A stretch of DNA of 29,868 bases from Chara braunii (GCA_003427395.1 BFEA01000280.1:1872640-1902507); one strand, 5' to 3'; counted from the first letter of the stretch, positions 8,410 through 18,759 are shown. Numbers and translations: made by a program. The notes: generated from the sequence alone by a model not told the origin.

Positions 8410-9480
8410 AAGGCCGGCTTAGGTGTCTATGTCAGTTGGGGGTGAAAGCATGGAGTCCTCTTGTCGAAGGAACAACGGGTCTGATTGGAGAATGTGTCGT
8501 TGTTTGTTTGCCAATATGTCTTGGATAGAAGGGCGAGTTGTCGATGATGGGCAGCGATGGGTTTAGTGATCTTGCAAGAAAAGAGAGCTGGCAAGGTATG
8601 GAGGCTTGGGGTTTTATGTGCCTGCCTAGTGGGTGAATGGTATGCATATGTAATCGTTGATCGACAGATCAAACAGTTCAAACCCTGCGCTAATCCCCTT
8701 AGAAAAGAGAGAAAGGGTTTGGGCTTGTATGTCAGCTTTCTGTGAAAGCACATTGTGCTGCTGTGAAGAAAACTGGAAGTGCACAGTACAAGACAAAAGG
8801 GTTGGCAGGTCTCTAGGCTTGTGCTTGTATGTCATTGATCTGTGAAAGAACATTATTGTGCTGTCAACGAAACTATGGGTGTGCAGTTCAAGCAAAGCAA
8901 GCAACCGGTCTACAAGGATTGGGGTGTTTACGAGCACAGCGGACAAGCTAGCAGAACTGAACCCTTATGTTGCTGGTGAGAGAAAGGACATATCATGCAT
9001 TGAGAGAGATGATCACGGTCTCTTGAGAAGCAGGGTGTATTGGTTAGCAAGCGTGAGCTGCTATGTTGGTGGGTGTCCAGTAAAACTGCACTGCGCTGCT
9101 GCCAACAGGACTGAGATTGGAGTATGCATGTGCTATAACAAGGAGAAACAGCTTGCTAGGCTTGGCCAAAGATGGGTTGAGGACTCGTACAGTGCAGACT
9201 TACAGGCTTGCAGGCTTCCGCTTCTATGTTGATGGCCAGTAAAAGTGCATTGTCCAACTGTCAAAGGAGGCTTTGGTGCACAACTGCATTTCATTCATCA
9301 TTGTTGTGAGCCAACTTGTTTATGAAGCTTGTCTGAACACGGGTTTGGGTGGAAGGGTTACAGGGGCAATTGACAGGGCTTGGATGTTGGTGGCCAGTTA
9401 AAACATGTTGTCAGAAGGTGAGCGCACTTGCAGGCTTGGCCTTGAGGAGTGACCTTGAGTCGATATCCGGTGAAAGAAGC
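8410..9480 (+). repeat. Highly degenerate tandem array, ~100-165-bp period
   Basis: A pattern of 'TATGTCAG/TATGTTGG', then 'GTGAAAGCA/CAGTAAAAGT', then 'CATTGTGCTGCTGT/GCACTGCGCTGCTGC' and a following 'GGTGCACA'-like block recurs near 8427, 8728, 8827, 9060, 9222 and 9385. Units vary in length and identity, so this is an old array. Confidence 0.6.
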
Positions 9481-9544
9481 AACTTGCTGAGACTTTTGGG
9501 CTAAGGTGGTTTTGCTCCCTTCAGTTGTTCGCAATGCCATTGGA

Positions 9545-9925
9545 CAGGTTTGCAGGATTGGACAGGTTCGTAGGCTTGCGAGCTTGAACATGCATGCTGC
9601 CTTGGACAGGTACACAGGCGTGGACAGGTTTGCAGGCTTGTAAGCTTGAACAGGCTTGCAGGGCTTGCAGTCCTGTAGCCTTGCAGGCTTTTGGGCTTGC
9701 AGGTTTGCAGTCGTGCATGCTTGCAGGGCTTGTAGGCTTGCAGGCTTGCAGACTTGCAGGCTTGCAGGCTTGCAGGCTTGCAGGCTTGCGGGCTTGGAGG
9801 GCTTGCAGACTTGTGAGCTTGGAGAGCTTGCAGGCTTGAAAGGCTTGCAGGCTTGGAGGACTTGCAGGCTTGCAGGCTTGGCAGGCTCAGAGGGCTTGCA
9901 GGCTTGGCAAACTGGGTGGACAAAC
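9545..9925 (+). repeat. 8-bp minisatellite, unit 'cttgcagg'
   Basis: About forty imperfect copies, with variants such as 'cttggagg', 'cttgaacagg' and 'cttggacagg'. The most regular part is 9720-9790. All frames stay open through it because of the short unit, giving Ala/Gly/Leu/Gln-rich shadow proteins that should not be annotated as genes. Confidence 0.95.
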
Positions 9926-10620
9926 AGGTGGTTAGAAAGACATTCTCTGGAGCAACTGGATGGATAACGTATATAGCCACCATGCAGTCGGTAGATTGTC
10001 TGTGCTGAAGTGCTTCATTGACATAGTGAATGTTGCGTTTTATAACTGCGATATATTGTGACAAGGAGGTGCACCCTTTTTTAGTTGGTCAAGTGATTTG
10101 ACTGATGATCTGACAGCCATAGCTTTCTTTCTGTGTCTTTAGGGGTTGGCCTGAATTCTCAGAGGCAGTGGTGGTTTAGCAAAGACTCATGCTTGCAGCC
10201 AGTCCTTTGACGGGTTTGCTACAAATGTACAGTTTGTGTAAAGCAATGTCTTTGGTGGTTCGAGGGAAGGATCCTCATTTGGCCGGATCAACCCAGACCA
10301 AAAAATGGCCCGGATGTTTGGCTGTGCTGCCTAGGTTTATTATCATTCTTCCCAAAGAAACACGGGAGAAGTCAAAACGAAATGTGATCCTGATGGAATA
10401 CAAAGCGTCCGGGCAGCCAATGTGAAAACAGAAAGAGAGACGACAAAATCAATCACTACCTTTCTTAAACAATACACCAAAATACGTACCTGTAACTTGG
10501 CTCTCTACTCGGTCGTCGATGATGTCTTCCCAGCCCAGCTTCCCATGATGCTGGAGGACCTTCCCTTCCCACACCCGGTTCCGAATGCTCCTTTCGCGAT
10601 CGCTATTGCAGACCCGATCT
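9926..10620. other. No gene supported
   Basis: A strong acceptor-like polypyrimidine tract with AG ends at about 10141, but the sequence after it gives only short frames. Two short + strand frames (10189-10425 and 10422-10679) have no recognisable motif. Confidence 0.4.
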
Positions 10621-11250
10621 GTCGAGAGAAGGGGGGGATAAGGATAACGAATTGGGAGGGGTCCCTCCTCGCCGTGTGATTTGGGAAGGGGAGGGCTTGT
10701 GAAGGGGGAGGGAGGGGGAGGGGTTTGGTAGCCAATAGGGGAAAGTAGAGGTTGCAGGTAAGGGAGTAGGTGGGGGATGAAAGGCCAGAGGGCGTGTTTG
10801 GAGAAAGGGAATCGCGATTGAGGTCGCTGGTGTGGGGAGGTGGCGAGAGGGGGCGTGAGCAGAGTGGAGGGCTGGAGAAAGGGAGTCGCAATTGATGACT
10901 GAGGTAGGGTTGGTAGCCGATAGGGGAAAGTAGAGGTTGGAGATAAGGGAGGAGGTGTGGGATGAAAGGCCAGAGGGCGTGTTTGGAGAAAGGGAATCGT
11001 GATTGAGGTCGCTGGTGTGGGGAGGTGGCGAGAGGGGGCGTGAGCAGAGTGGAGGGCTGGAGAAAGGGAGTTGCGATTGACGACTGAGGTAGGATAGGTG
11101 GAGGGGGGATTCGATGCCGGTGCGGGGAGGTGCTGATCTGGTGAGGATAAAGAAGGACTGGGGGGAGTGGTATGCTGGGGACAGGGCTTGACGCGGGGAA
11201 GGAGTGTGGAAGTGCATGCGATTGCTCATCGAGGCGGATCAAGGAGCTGA
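10621..11250. repeat. G-rich, C-poor tract with tandem 185-bp duplication
   Basis: Two head-to-tail copies, 10728-10912 and 10913 to about 11097, both start 'gtagcc(a/g)ataggggaaag'. They match nearly base for base, with a small number of substitutions. The whole tract is strongly purine-biased on the + strand. Long Pro/Ser-rich minus-strand frames (10505-11242 and 10603-11229) follow from this composition and are not accepted as genes. Confidence 0.93.
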
Positions 11251-11391
11251 GACATCAACATTGAAGGCGGGCTCTCTTCTCATCCCTGTCATCCCCTGGG
11301 ATTTGCTAATAATAGCTAAACGTGATAAGCACATAAAAACTTAACAGAACGAGAAAACGCATGATGATAGGGTATTAACAGGGATAAAATA

Positions 11392-12130
11392 GTGGAGGGG
11401 GATTCTGGGGAAGTTACAGAAGTGGGCAAGCAATATATTCAGGAAGAACTCATGGCACGGTGGCAGAAAGTGAAAGCTCAGTTAGATCTTTTCTCTGGGA
11501 AACAGGATATAACCAATGCTATTAAACAATTCTCAGGGGATTGGCTGGGGAATGAGCGGGGGGGCTGGATAGCCTACATTCGATGGATGGAGGACACCTC
11601 CCGGAATACAGTTACGGTAAGCTCAGGGGTACCTACACCATCAGCTTCAAGGACTGGACTAAGGTGGCTCCGACGTCCTCTGCACCCTCCCTTTCCCTGA
11701 TCCCTTTCCGCCCCAACGCCTCTCCATGGTGGACTTGGTGGCATGGAGCTGCATAAGCATCAGGAGCAGGTCTACCTGCTGGGGGATGCAGAACATTGGG
11801 CAATCGGCCAGCCGGCCGGGGGTGGCAGCAGGGGCAAAGATTATCGTGGTTTTGATGGCTTGAGGAAACTGGTTATGACTAGCCCGAAAAGCAAGAAAGA
11901 TGCGGGGTTCGATTTGGGTATGTTGGGGATAGGGGAGAGGTTTCAGTCCGGGGGCAGGGGGAACCAGGCTGCAATAGTAGATGTTTCCCGCAAAGCCTTG
12001 GTCAATCCTCTGGAGCCCAGAGTAATCAATGCTTGCAGGCCGTTCTCAGCTGTCTGAATTCCTTGTATATGGAACGCTGGACCCACGTTCCAGCAGGTGA
12101 AGCTCCCCGCGAATAGATGGAGCCACCCCC
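11392..12130 (+). mobile_element. LINE copy 1: 5'-truncated 3' end
   Basis: The frame starting near 11392 aligns with the end of ORF2 in the youngest LINE (24286-24600). Shared features: 'MARWQKVKAQ' against 'TAKWEAVKSQ', then 'GKQDITNAIKQFSGDWLGNE' against 'KHDIQQKIQNFSSYWLGGE', and, after a frameshift, 'FKDWTK' against 'FNDWTK'. The 3' UTR follows and ends with module R (12021-12130). Nothing 5' of this block is recognisable, as expected of target-primed insertions truncated at the 5' end. No target-site duplication was identified. Confidence 0.8.
12021..12130 (+). repeat. Module R at the 3' end of LINE copy 1
   Basis: Contains 'agtaatcaatgc' shared with the other R copies, a hairpin 'gctgga...tccagc' and the 'gctcc...ggagc' stem, and ends at a C-run. 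It closely matches the solo copy at 3530-3650 over 'tccagcaggtgaagctcccc'. Confidence 0.65.
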
Positions 12131-12394
12131 CCCCCCCCGGCTAGAAAGACAAAAAACAGGGATATACTGGAGGTATGGAACCGGTAATAGGGTTTTGAAG
12201 TAACGGAAGTGCAAGGTATCAGTAGAAGAGGGAGTAGTGGAAATTGAAGGCAAAAACAAAGGAATTTTAGTTAATCGAACGCAGAGGGTATACAAAAGAC
12301 TGGATTCAATGCTGTTTTACAATGGGGCAGAGAGTCGATACCAGCAGATTCCTTCCTCGCCTGCGCCCCGAACAGACGAATCTGGGCAATCAAT

Positions 12395-13372
12395 ATGGAA
12401 GTTTTGACAGAGGAAGAGAAGAGGCAGGTCGCATTACAGGAAGGAATGGCGGATGCCCCCCCCGCCCGAGGGTCAGGTGCCCAAATAATGACACAGGCAG
12501 GAACATCGGGTGACCCCACTACCCATGTGACTGGGACTCAGAGTGAACCAACCTGCTGGGCGGGCAAGGTTAAGAATCTGTGTCGGGGCCAGACGCTGAC
12601 CATTCACCGCGGCCAAGGAAGCCCACGTACTGGAGACCTGGTTATCCCTCTGGACAGCCTGTGACCAGCACGGGCCTTCTTCATGACCCGCTTGCTCAGC
12701 CTCGAAAACATGAGTGGTGTTACAAGGGGGCAAACAGGTCATGGTGAGGGCTTATCCCGACAAGGGGTTGGTCAGTAGGGATGCGATCTACGTAAAACAT
12801 GTGAAGAAATTGGGTGTTCCATGACGATGCGGCTTTTAAATCTGTCAACGATAAGGTTAAGTGGATTGGCCGACATCTGGAAAACCTCAAGGGCAGCGCG
12901 GACCTGGCCCATGACCTGTTTCTTATACAACTGGTCTCTAACACTCTATTCAAAGTCTTGTGTATGCTCGAGTCGGACAAACAGACAATTGATAATTGGA
13001 AACGCCTATGTTGCGACCGATGGGAAGTACAGGTTTACCCATGGCCGCCGCCGTATCGGCTTGGACCGGAGGAGAGAAGAGCGCAGTTGATGCAGGATTT
13101 TTACTGGGTTGAGTTTCGTCATATTCCGGTAGAAATCCAGGCTGCTTTTGTGCATGATTTCGGCCAGCTGTACGATAGTCTCTTTCATTGATCCTTTGCC
13201 CTCCTACGTTGCAAAGAAGGATGACTATCTCGTGCTGGCTCTGGACTTCCCCAAAGGCCAACCATTTTCCCTGGATGACGTGATTCCCTATCGGGTGGCG
13301 GGCAGGGAATATATGATTCATACAACGCATAAGATGAGGTCGTAGTGTCATAAATGTAGGGCATACAGCCAC
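12395..13372 (+). pseudogene. LINE ORF1 (gag-like), copy 2, broken
   Basis: Begins with 'VLTEEEKRQ' (copy Y: 'VLTEEERLAE'). The middle block (12814-13191) has 'KGSADLAHDLFLIQ' and 'YWVEFRHIPVEIQAAFVHDF' against 'KGSAEGVQEFFLIQ' and 'FWVELRHIPVEVQAAFICDF' in copy Y. It continues in another frame with 'FIDPLPSYVAKKDDYL' (from about 13184). The Trp just before the zinc knuckle is now a TAG stop (13343-13345), followed by the knuckle start 'CHKCRAYSH'. At least two frameshifts and several stops make it a pseudogene. The family role is nucleic-acid binding and RNP formation. Confidence 0.85.
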
Positions 13373-14044
13373 TTGAGCTTGCCCCCTGCACCTGCAGAAG
13401 AGAGTTCGGGTAACGGGAGATTGATGAGGGATCCAATCCAGGCCACACACTGGAGGACGGTGGATCCAGGGCATGAGGGCTGGGTTTATGTTGAGGACTG
13501 CACGAAGGAGGGGGTCCAGGTGGGCTGGGTGTGGGAGAGAATGGGGGAACCCGATTGGGAAACATGTCCCCCCAACACATGGATCCACCGGACACCGGTG
13601 GGGGGAAAGTTGTAAAAGGACGGCTTACAAATGAGCGCCTCCCAAGATGACGGGGGATGGAAAACGGTGGGGAGGAAAGAGGGGAAAGGAACCTGGGTTT
13701 CGAAGTATCCCCAGGGGGCGCTGGGGTCACAGGATAACATTTGGCCCTCAGCGGTCAGGAAGGCACAGGAGGAGATGCCGAAGCAGACTGCAACAGCACC
13801 CTAAGCAGTTAGGCCAGCACCCCGTAGGGAGAGCTAAAAGGGAAAGGGGAGGGGATCATGGTGTTGGTAGGTACAAAGATACATGGTGACATTGGCCGCT
13901 CAGCGATTAGGTATGTTCAAGAGGTGGGAGATGCGGGTATTGTGGTCAGCGGAAGTAAGAGGGTGAAGAGCAGATCACACACCCTCCCAAGCAACTAGGC
14001 CAGGACCGTCGACCACTAGACATGCTCCTGCAGACCCCAAAGGA

Positions 14045-15181
14045 ATGGAGATGGACGTGCACAGTGGACAGCAGCCCTCGGTGGGGGCCGGGTCAGGCCC
14101 AAAATATTTGGACTCCCATATGCAAGCAACGGTGGCGTGTACAGATCCATTAGATTTGGCTTTCGGCCCGGAGCGAATGGATGTCGATCCGGTCCCAGAC
14201 ACTACGAAGATGGCTCCAGAGGGACTGGTGCCTGAGAATAAGTCTGGGGGGGGGAGGTGGGGGCGCCGCCACAACATATGGCTGTGGAATAGAAGTTGGT
14301 AGCCGTTGCTGACTGGCTGATGTCCAATTTGAGGGCGAAATATGGCCCAGTCTCAGAGGGGTTCTGGGACGGGACTTATCTTGAGCTATTCTCGATGTTG
14401 GACATGAGTACTTCCCTCAAAGGCGTGTTGGGGCACGGGCTGCATTCTGAGCTGACGTGGGGGAATGTGTGGCATAGATTAGCTACTATAGTTCTCACCC
14501 GGTTCCGGCCGCCTGAGGAGAACCAACCAGCAACAGCACACTCACGCTCTACCTTGATTGCGACAAAAGTCTCAGTTAAAGAAATTGTACAATGGCCTGT
14601 GGTACACATACTACACAAGGGCCCACCTTCCCTCCCCCAGATCCGGACCGCCTGGGGCCCATGAAACCATACGGCTAGACCAATTGAGAAAGAGAAGGCT
14701 CAGGCACATGATGCAGATGGGCCAAGACGCGAGACCCCTATCGAGGGATGCGGTGCTGTTGATACCAATACGAAGGAGAGAGGTGGGGTTGTCCCTGCTG
14801 GAAAGAAGCAGACAAGGAGGGGTCGGCCTGCACGGGTGGACTTCCTTTTGGGCCGACCCACATAACCAGCACTCAGAGGATGCAGTTGTCTAACCATATT
14901 GTAGAAAACTTTGAGTCGGGCGCACAGGCCACGTTATCGCAGCAACACCCACCAAAATGACACAAATGAACGTTTTCATCCGTTTCGACTTGACCAAAGA
15001 GTCGGGACTGCAATGGTTCACTCATAACCAATTGTTGGATCTTCATATTGTTAGGATTAGATCCAACGAGATATGGATGGAAAAGGATGTGCAGAAGGGT
15101 CTGTGCGCTTTACTCAGAAACGGCATGTTGACATGGGCAAAGGATTGGGAATGGGAACAGCAACCGTGGGAGTGTCCATGA
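14045..15181 (+). pseudogene. LINE middle ORFs, copy 2, broken
   Basis: 14045-14530 matches the second ORF of copy Y: 'VADWLMSNLRAKYG' against 'VADWLMESLHKKYP', and 'FWDGTYLELFSMLD' against 'FWDGVYRMLVPMLE', ending in 'RFRPP' against 'RFQPP'. 14957-15181 matches the end of the third ORF of copy Y: 'WFTHNQLLDLHIVRIRSNEIW' corresponds to 'WMNQDALTDLQLLKIKPGDLW'. The reading frame changes between these blocks. The function of these domains is unknown to me. Confidence 0.75.
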
Positions 15182-15250
15182 GGATGAGCCTAATAGTAGA
15201 ATGATACCAGAATCATGAAGTGAACAAGAATGGGACAACAGGTATAAAAG

Positions 15251-15515
15251 ATGGACTCGGTTAAAGCGGTTTACAATAAGGATAAGATTTGGAATCAGTG
15301 TTGGAGTGCGGCAGATTTAGACTTGCGGTCCCTGAATGTAAATGGGTTGGGCACGATCAAGCCCGAGAAACGGCAAGCAATTAGGGAACTAATTAGAGGG
15401 GTGGGGCCCAGGACCTGGACGGACATAATCTGTGTCCAGGACCTGGACGGACATAATCTGTGTCCATGAGTTGCACCTTATGGATTCATTAGAGACTCGG
15501 ATTTGGGAAGGGCCG
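15251..15515 (+). pseudogene. LINE ORF2 start, copy 2, truncated
   Basis: Matches the EEP endonuclease N-terminus of copy Y: 'DLDLRSLNVNGLGTIKPEKR' against 'NLDLRTLNVNGLVSTKLPKR', then 'DIICVQ' and, after a frameshift, 'HELHLMD' against 'QETHLMD'. The frameshift is caused by an exact 28-bp tandem duplication (15408-15463). Similarity ends soon after. Confidence 0.8.
15408..15463 (+). repeat. Perfect 28-bp tandem duplication inside LINE copy 2
   Basis: Two identical 28-bp units, 15408-15435 and 15436-15463, both starting 'ccaggacctggac'. Since 28 is not a multiple of 3, the duplication shifts the ORF2 frame. It is recent compared with the decay of the host element, because the two units are identical. 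Confidence 0.95.
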
Positions 15516-15584
15516 ATTTGAGGTTTTGGGCGCCTAGCGCACGCGCGGAAAGTCAGCAGCACTGAGTAACGTCGCGTCGCGAGC

Positions 15585-16020
15585 TGATGTGGCTGTTTGC
15601 TCGACCCCCGAACCAGCTGAGGGGTTCCACACGAGACTCGGGTGAGGACCGCGTTTTTGACACGTGGCGACAGATGAGAAGGCCAGCCATCACTAGGAGC
15701 TGGACGAGTCGATGTGGAGGGAGCTGTAGGCAAGACCGAAGTGCAGCAATAGTCGCCGGGACTGCAATTAGACATCATTGAAGAAGACGACAGGACGACG
15801 TGCGACAATAACATGAGTGGCAACACGGGTTGACGTGGCTGTTTGCCCGACCCCCGAACCTGCCGAGGGGTTCCACACGAGACTCGGGGACCGCGCGTTT
15901 GTTAAGTGACGACAGATGAGAAAGACAGCCATCACCTAGTGCGGGACGAGTTGATGTGGCGGGAGATGTAGGTAAGACGCGCGCCGAGAAAACGAGTGTT
16001 GGATACGTAGCAACGAGCAA
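15585..16020 (+). repeat. Satellite-like tandem repeat, 246-bp period
   Basis: Copies start at 15585 and 15831 ('tgatgtggctgtttgc' / 'tgacgtggctgtttgc'). Shared blocks include 'cgacccccgaacc', 'gaggggttccacacgagact' and 'cgacagatgagaa'. A weak third start lies near 16020 ('gttggcgtgg'). Confidence 0.88.
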
Positions 16021-16060
16021 GTTGGCGTGGGGGCAAAGGAGGGATTGCGGGGATAGGATT

Positions 16061-16680
16061 GGCGGAGCGGAGAGAGCGAAGGGAGCATGTGATCTACGGA
16101 CCGAGAGAAGGGCGCATCGGGGACATCACCGAGAACGAGAACAGCTATTGCCGAAAGAACGTGGCGTGGAGAGAGAGGAAGGGTGTCGATGCACGTGACT
16201 GGGTAAGTGTAACGGCAGGCGATCGGATTGGTGAGCAAACATACGGGAGGTGGAGGGGTATCGAAGGGCGATCGGATTGGTGAGAAAACATACGGGCGGT
16301 GGAGGGGTATCGAAGGACTGGGTACGAGTAACGGCAAGCGGTGAGAAAACACACGGGCAGCGAGGCGACTGGCGGAGCCGAGAGAGTGAAGGGGGAATGT
16401 GATATAGGGACCGAGAGAAGGGCGCATCGGGGACGTCACCAAGAACGAGAATAGCCATCGCCGAAAGAAGAAGCCAGGACGACACGTGGTGTGGACAGAG
16501 AGGAAGGGTGTCGATGCATGTGACTGGGTAAGTGTAACGGCATGCGATCGGTTTGGTGAGAAAACATACGGGAGGTGGGGGGATATCGAAGGCCTGGGTA
16601 CGAGTAACGGCAAGTGAGTGGATCGGTGAGAAAACACACGGGAAGCGATGCGATTGGAGGTGGAGGGGTATCGAAGGAGG
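16061..16680 (+). repeat. Satellite-like tandem repeat, 310-bp period, with nested 49-bp repeat
   Basis: Two copies start at 16061 and 16371 ('ggcggagc(g/c)gagagag'). They share 'gggaccgagagaagggcgca'-like and 'ggaagggtgtcgatgca' blocks. Inside the first copy a 49-bp unit starting 'gcgatcggattggtgag' is duplicated (16219-16267 and 16268-16316). Pro/Ser/Leu-rich minus-strand frames across this array are shadows of the repeat. Confidence 0.9.
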
Positions 16681-17023
16681 CGGCGTGTAAGGAGGTAAGG
16701 GGTAACAGTAAGCGATCGTAGTGGAGAGCAAACACAGGAAGGCAGATCCACATGCGACAAGGAAACGACAGGCAGGCAGATCAACACGCGACAGGGGAGC
16801 GAGTTTAGGATACGTGCACCGGCGGCGTAAGGAGGATATCCTTTAGCAAATCGGAGGGCCATCCCCGTCGGTATAAGCTGCCCGTCTTCCCTTCTCCCTC
16901 CCGCCCTGTCCCTCCTTCCCGCCCCGACCGGCCACGCCAAGGAGCTGAATGAGGAAACAATCATACTAAGAAACAATCCACGAAGAAACAAACCACGCGA
17001 GGGTGCATAATATCAACACAATT

Positions 17024-17024
<1 letters not shown>

Positions 17025-17082
<58 letters not shown>
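17025..17082 (+). repeat. 58-nt poly(A) tract
   Basis: Unbroken A-run just upstream of LINE copy Y. It is either the tail of an older + strand retroposed unit ending here or part of the 5' end of copy Y. At this length, assembly or polymerase slippage could affect the exact count. Confidence 0.95.
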
Positions 17083-17085
<3 letters not shown>

Positions 17086-17151
17086 AAAAAATATATAACA
17101 ACAAATATCCATTATCAAACCAAGCTATAATAACAAAATCAAGAGTACACA

Positions 17152-18759
17152 ATGGAAGCAGCGATCCCAAAGGCAAGGGGGCAGAGACCCCTCCTACTCT
17201 ATCATGGGACCATGAGGCATAGCCTAGGCAGGCAACCGATGATAACCCCCTGCGGGAGACCCCTATGTGTGTCTAACAGGAGGCCTCCCCCCCCGACGTC
17301 ATCTCAAACAATTAAAACAGGGGGAGGGATGCAACAGAAGTGGCCAGCCACAATCCACAACGGGTCGCCATCCCCGGTGTCATCCCAATTAATCGCTACA
17401 GGGGGAGGGATACAATTGGACCAGCAGCAGTGGCCGGCCTTGTTTGAACCACTAACCACAATCCACGTCGGGTCGGCACCAGCCCAAAACGGGAACATCC
17501 AAGAGGTGGAATCCCCGAACAAAGGAAGTTTGGTGTCGGAGGGGGTACACCCGGACAGCGATCAGAACATGAGCGATCAGAACATGGGGGCGGTCGAGGA
17601 AGAAAAGGACAGCGTCGAAGAGGTGGACATGGAGGAGAAGGAAGAGGATGAAGGAGTCCTGACGGAGGAAGAGAGGCTCGCCGAGAGGAAGGAACAAGGG
17701 GGGCCCCAAACCAAGCCTGGCGACGGGAAACCCTCGTGGGCACAGAGGGTGAGGAACACGATGCAGGAAAAAACTCTTGAAATTACACACCAACCTCTGG
17801 GGGAACAGGAAGGGGAACCCGACAAGCTAAACGTCCCCCTCCGCAACCTCTCCTCTGCTAAAGCTTATTTCCTCACCCTCTTCCTCCTCCCCTCAGAAAA
17901 CCAGGTCGTCGACCAGGGAGGAAGAAAGATAATAATGAAAACGTACCCAACGGACAAACTGGAACAGAGGGATAATGCATATACCAAACACGCGAGTAAC
18001 TGGATATTTTACGGTGAGGCAGCACAAAGATCAATCAACAACAAAACAAGATGGATCTGCCGCAAGCTGGAAGAACTGAAAGGCAGCGCAGAAGGAGTTC
18101 AGGAGTTTTTTCTCATCCAGCCCCTCTCGTCCACTGTATTCATTGTGCTTAGCCTTTTCACCCAAGACAAGAACAGAATGGATGGATGGAAAAAAGTAAA
18201 ATGGGAGGGCTCAGACGTGCGTATTTACCCCTGGCAGCCGAAGAAGCTGAGCCCGGAAGAAAAAAGGGAACAGTTAATGCGGGACCACTTCTGGGTGGAA
18301 CTGAGACATATCCCGGTGGAGGTACAGGCAGCATTCATCTGTGACTTTGGGCAACAATATAATATTGTGGATTTCATAGACCCTCTCCCCTCTTATACTG
18401 CAAAAAGGGACGATTACTTAATGATAGCCCTGGATCTGCCGAAAGATCGGCTTTTCTCCATCGGCGACATTGTCCCGTTTAGAATGGGTGGTAAGGTCTA
18501 TCACATCCACACCGCTCACAAGTTTAGGCCCTGGTGCTTTAAATGCAAAGCATACGGGCACTTGAGCACAGAGATGGCCTGCCCGCAGCACCCGGCCAAA
18601 CGAAATTCCAGATCAGGCCCGTCCCAGCAAAACACGAGTCCCCCTCTCCCAAAAGACCCCAAGAAACCCTCCCCTGCTATCAAAGAGCAAGGAAAAGAGA
18701 AGTTTGAAACCAAACTGCCCCCCCCAAAGAGAAAGAGAACCAAACCAACAGGCAACTGA
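17152..18759 (+). CDS. LINE ORF1 protein (gag-like, zinc knuckle), 535 aa
   Basis: Intact frame. Residues about 1-130 are low-complexity and Pro/Gly-rich, residues about 135-200 are strongly acidic, and residues about 225-460 form a conserved domain also found in copy 2, with 'FWVELRHIPVEVQAAFICDF' and 'FIDPLPSYTAKRDDYLM'. At about residue 462 comes 'CFKCKAYGHLSTEMAC', a CX2CX4HX6C knuckle, two residues longer than the retroviral/LINE CX2CX4HX4C form. The C-terminus is basic and Pro/Lys-rich. LINE ORF1 proteins bind the element RNA and form the transposition RNP. The start is the first ATG after the leader ('acacaATGG'), and the fragment at 28903 starts with a related N-terminus ('LLFRGAMRQ' against 'LLYHGTMRH'). 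The stop overlaps the next ATG. Confidence 0.85.
   Translation: MEAAIPKARGQRPLLLYHGTMRHSLGRQPMITPCGRPLCVSNRRPPPPTSSQTIKTGGGMQQKWPATIHNGSPSPVSSQLIATGGGIQLDQQQWPALFEPLTTIHVGSAPAQNGNIQEVESPNKGSLVSEGVHPDSDQNMSDQNMGAVEEEKDSVEEVDMEEKEEDEGVLTEEERLAERKEQGGPQTKPGDGKPSWAQRVRNTMQEKTLEITHQPLGEQEGEPDKLNVPLRNLSSAKAYFLTLFLLPSENQVVDQGGRKIIMKTYPTDKLEQRDNAYTKHASNWIFYGEAAQRSINNKTRWICRKLEELKGSAEGVQEFFLIQPLSSTVFIVLSLFTQDKNRMDGWKKVKWEGSDVRIYPWQPKKLSPEEKREQLMRDHFWVELRHIPVEVQAAFICDFGQQYNIVDFIDPLPSYTAKRDDYLMIALDLPKDRLFSIGDIVPFRMGGKVYHIHTAHKFRPWCFKCKAYGHLSTEMACPQHPAKRNSRSGPSQQNTSPPLPKDPKKPSPAIKEQGKEKFETKLPPPKRKRTKPTGN

Larger units (their letters stand above)
12380..15515 (+). mobile_element. LINE copy 2: old 5' portion, stops early in ORF2
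   Basis: Collinear with copy Y from ORF1 through the start of ORF2 and carrying many frameshifts and stops. The same order of segments (ORF1, 'VADWLM' domain, third ORF, EEP start) shows that the unusual layout is ancestral and not an artefact of one copy. It loses similarity near 15515, inside the endonuclease domain, where a satellite-like repeat begins. Losing the 3' end is the reverse of the usual 5' truncation, so a later deletion or rearrangement probably removed the rest. Confidence 0.85.

Noticed and set aside
9501-10064. Ala/Cys/Leu/Gln-rich frames on both strands
   Set aside because: Open only because the 8-bp minisatellite unit lacks stops in any frame.
10505-11242. Long Pro/Ser-rich minus-strand frames (245 and 208 codons)
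   Set aside because: They overlap in two frames, repeat with the 185-bp duplication and follow from the G-rich + strand composition.
15936-16991. 351-codon minus-strand frame rich in Ser/Pro/Arg
   Set aside because: Runs through the 310-bp and 49-bp tandem repeats in several frames at once; a repeat shadow.
17025-17082. Poly(A) run as the 3' end of a processed pseudogene upstream
   Set aside because: The preceding kilobase is tandem repeat and unassigned sequence with no recognisable gene; it remains possible only for an unknown retroposon.
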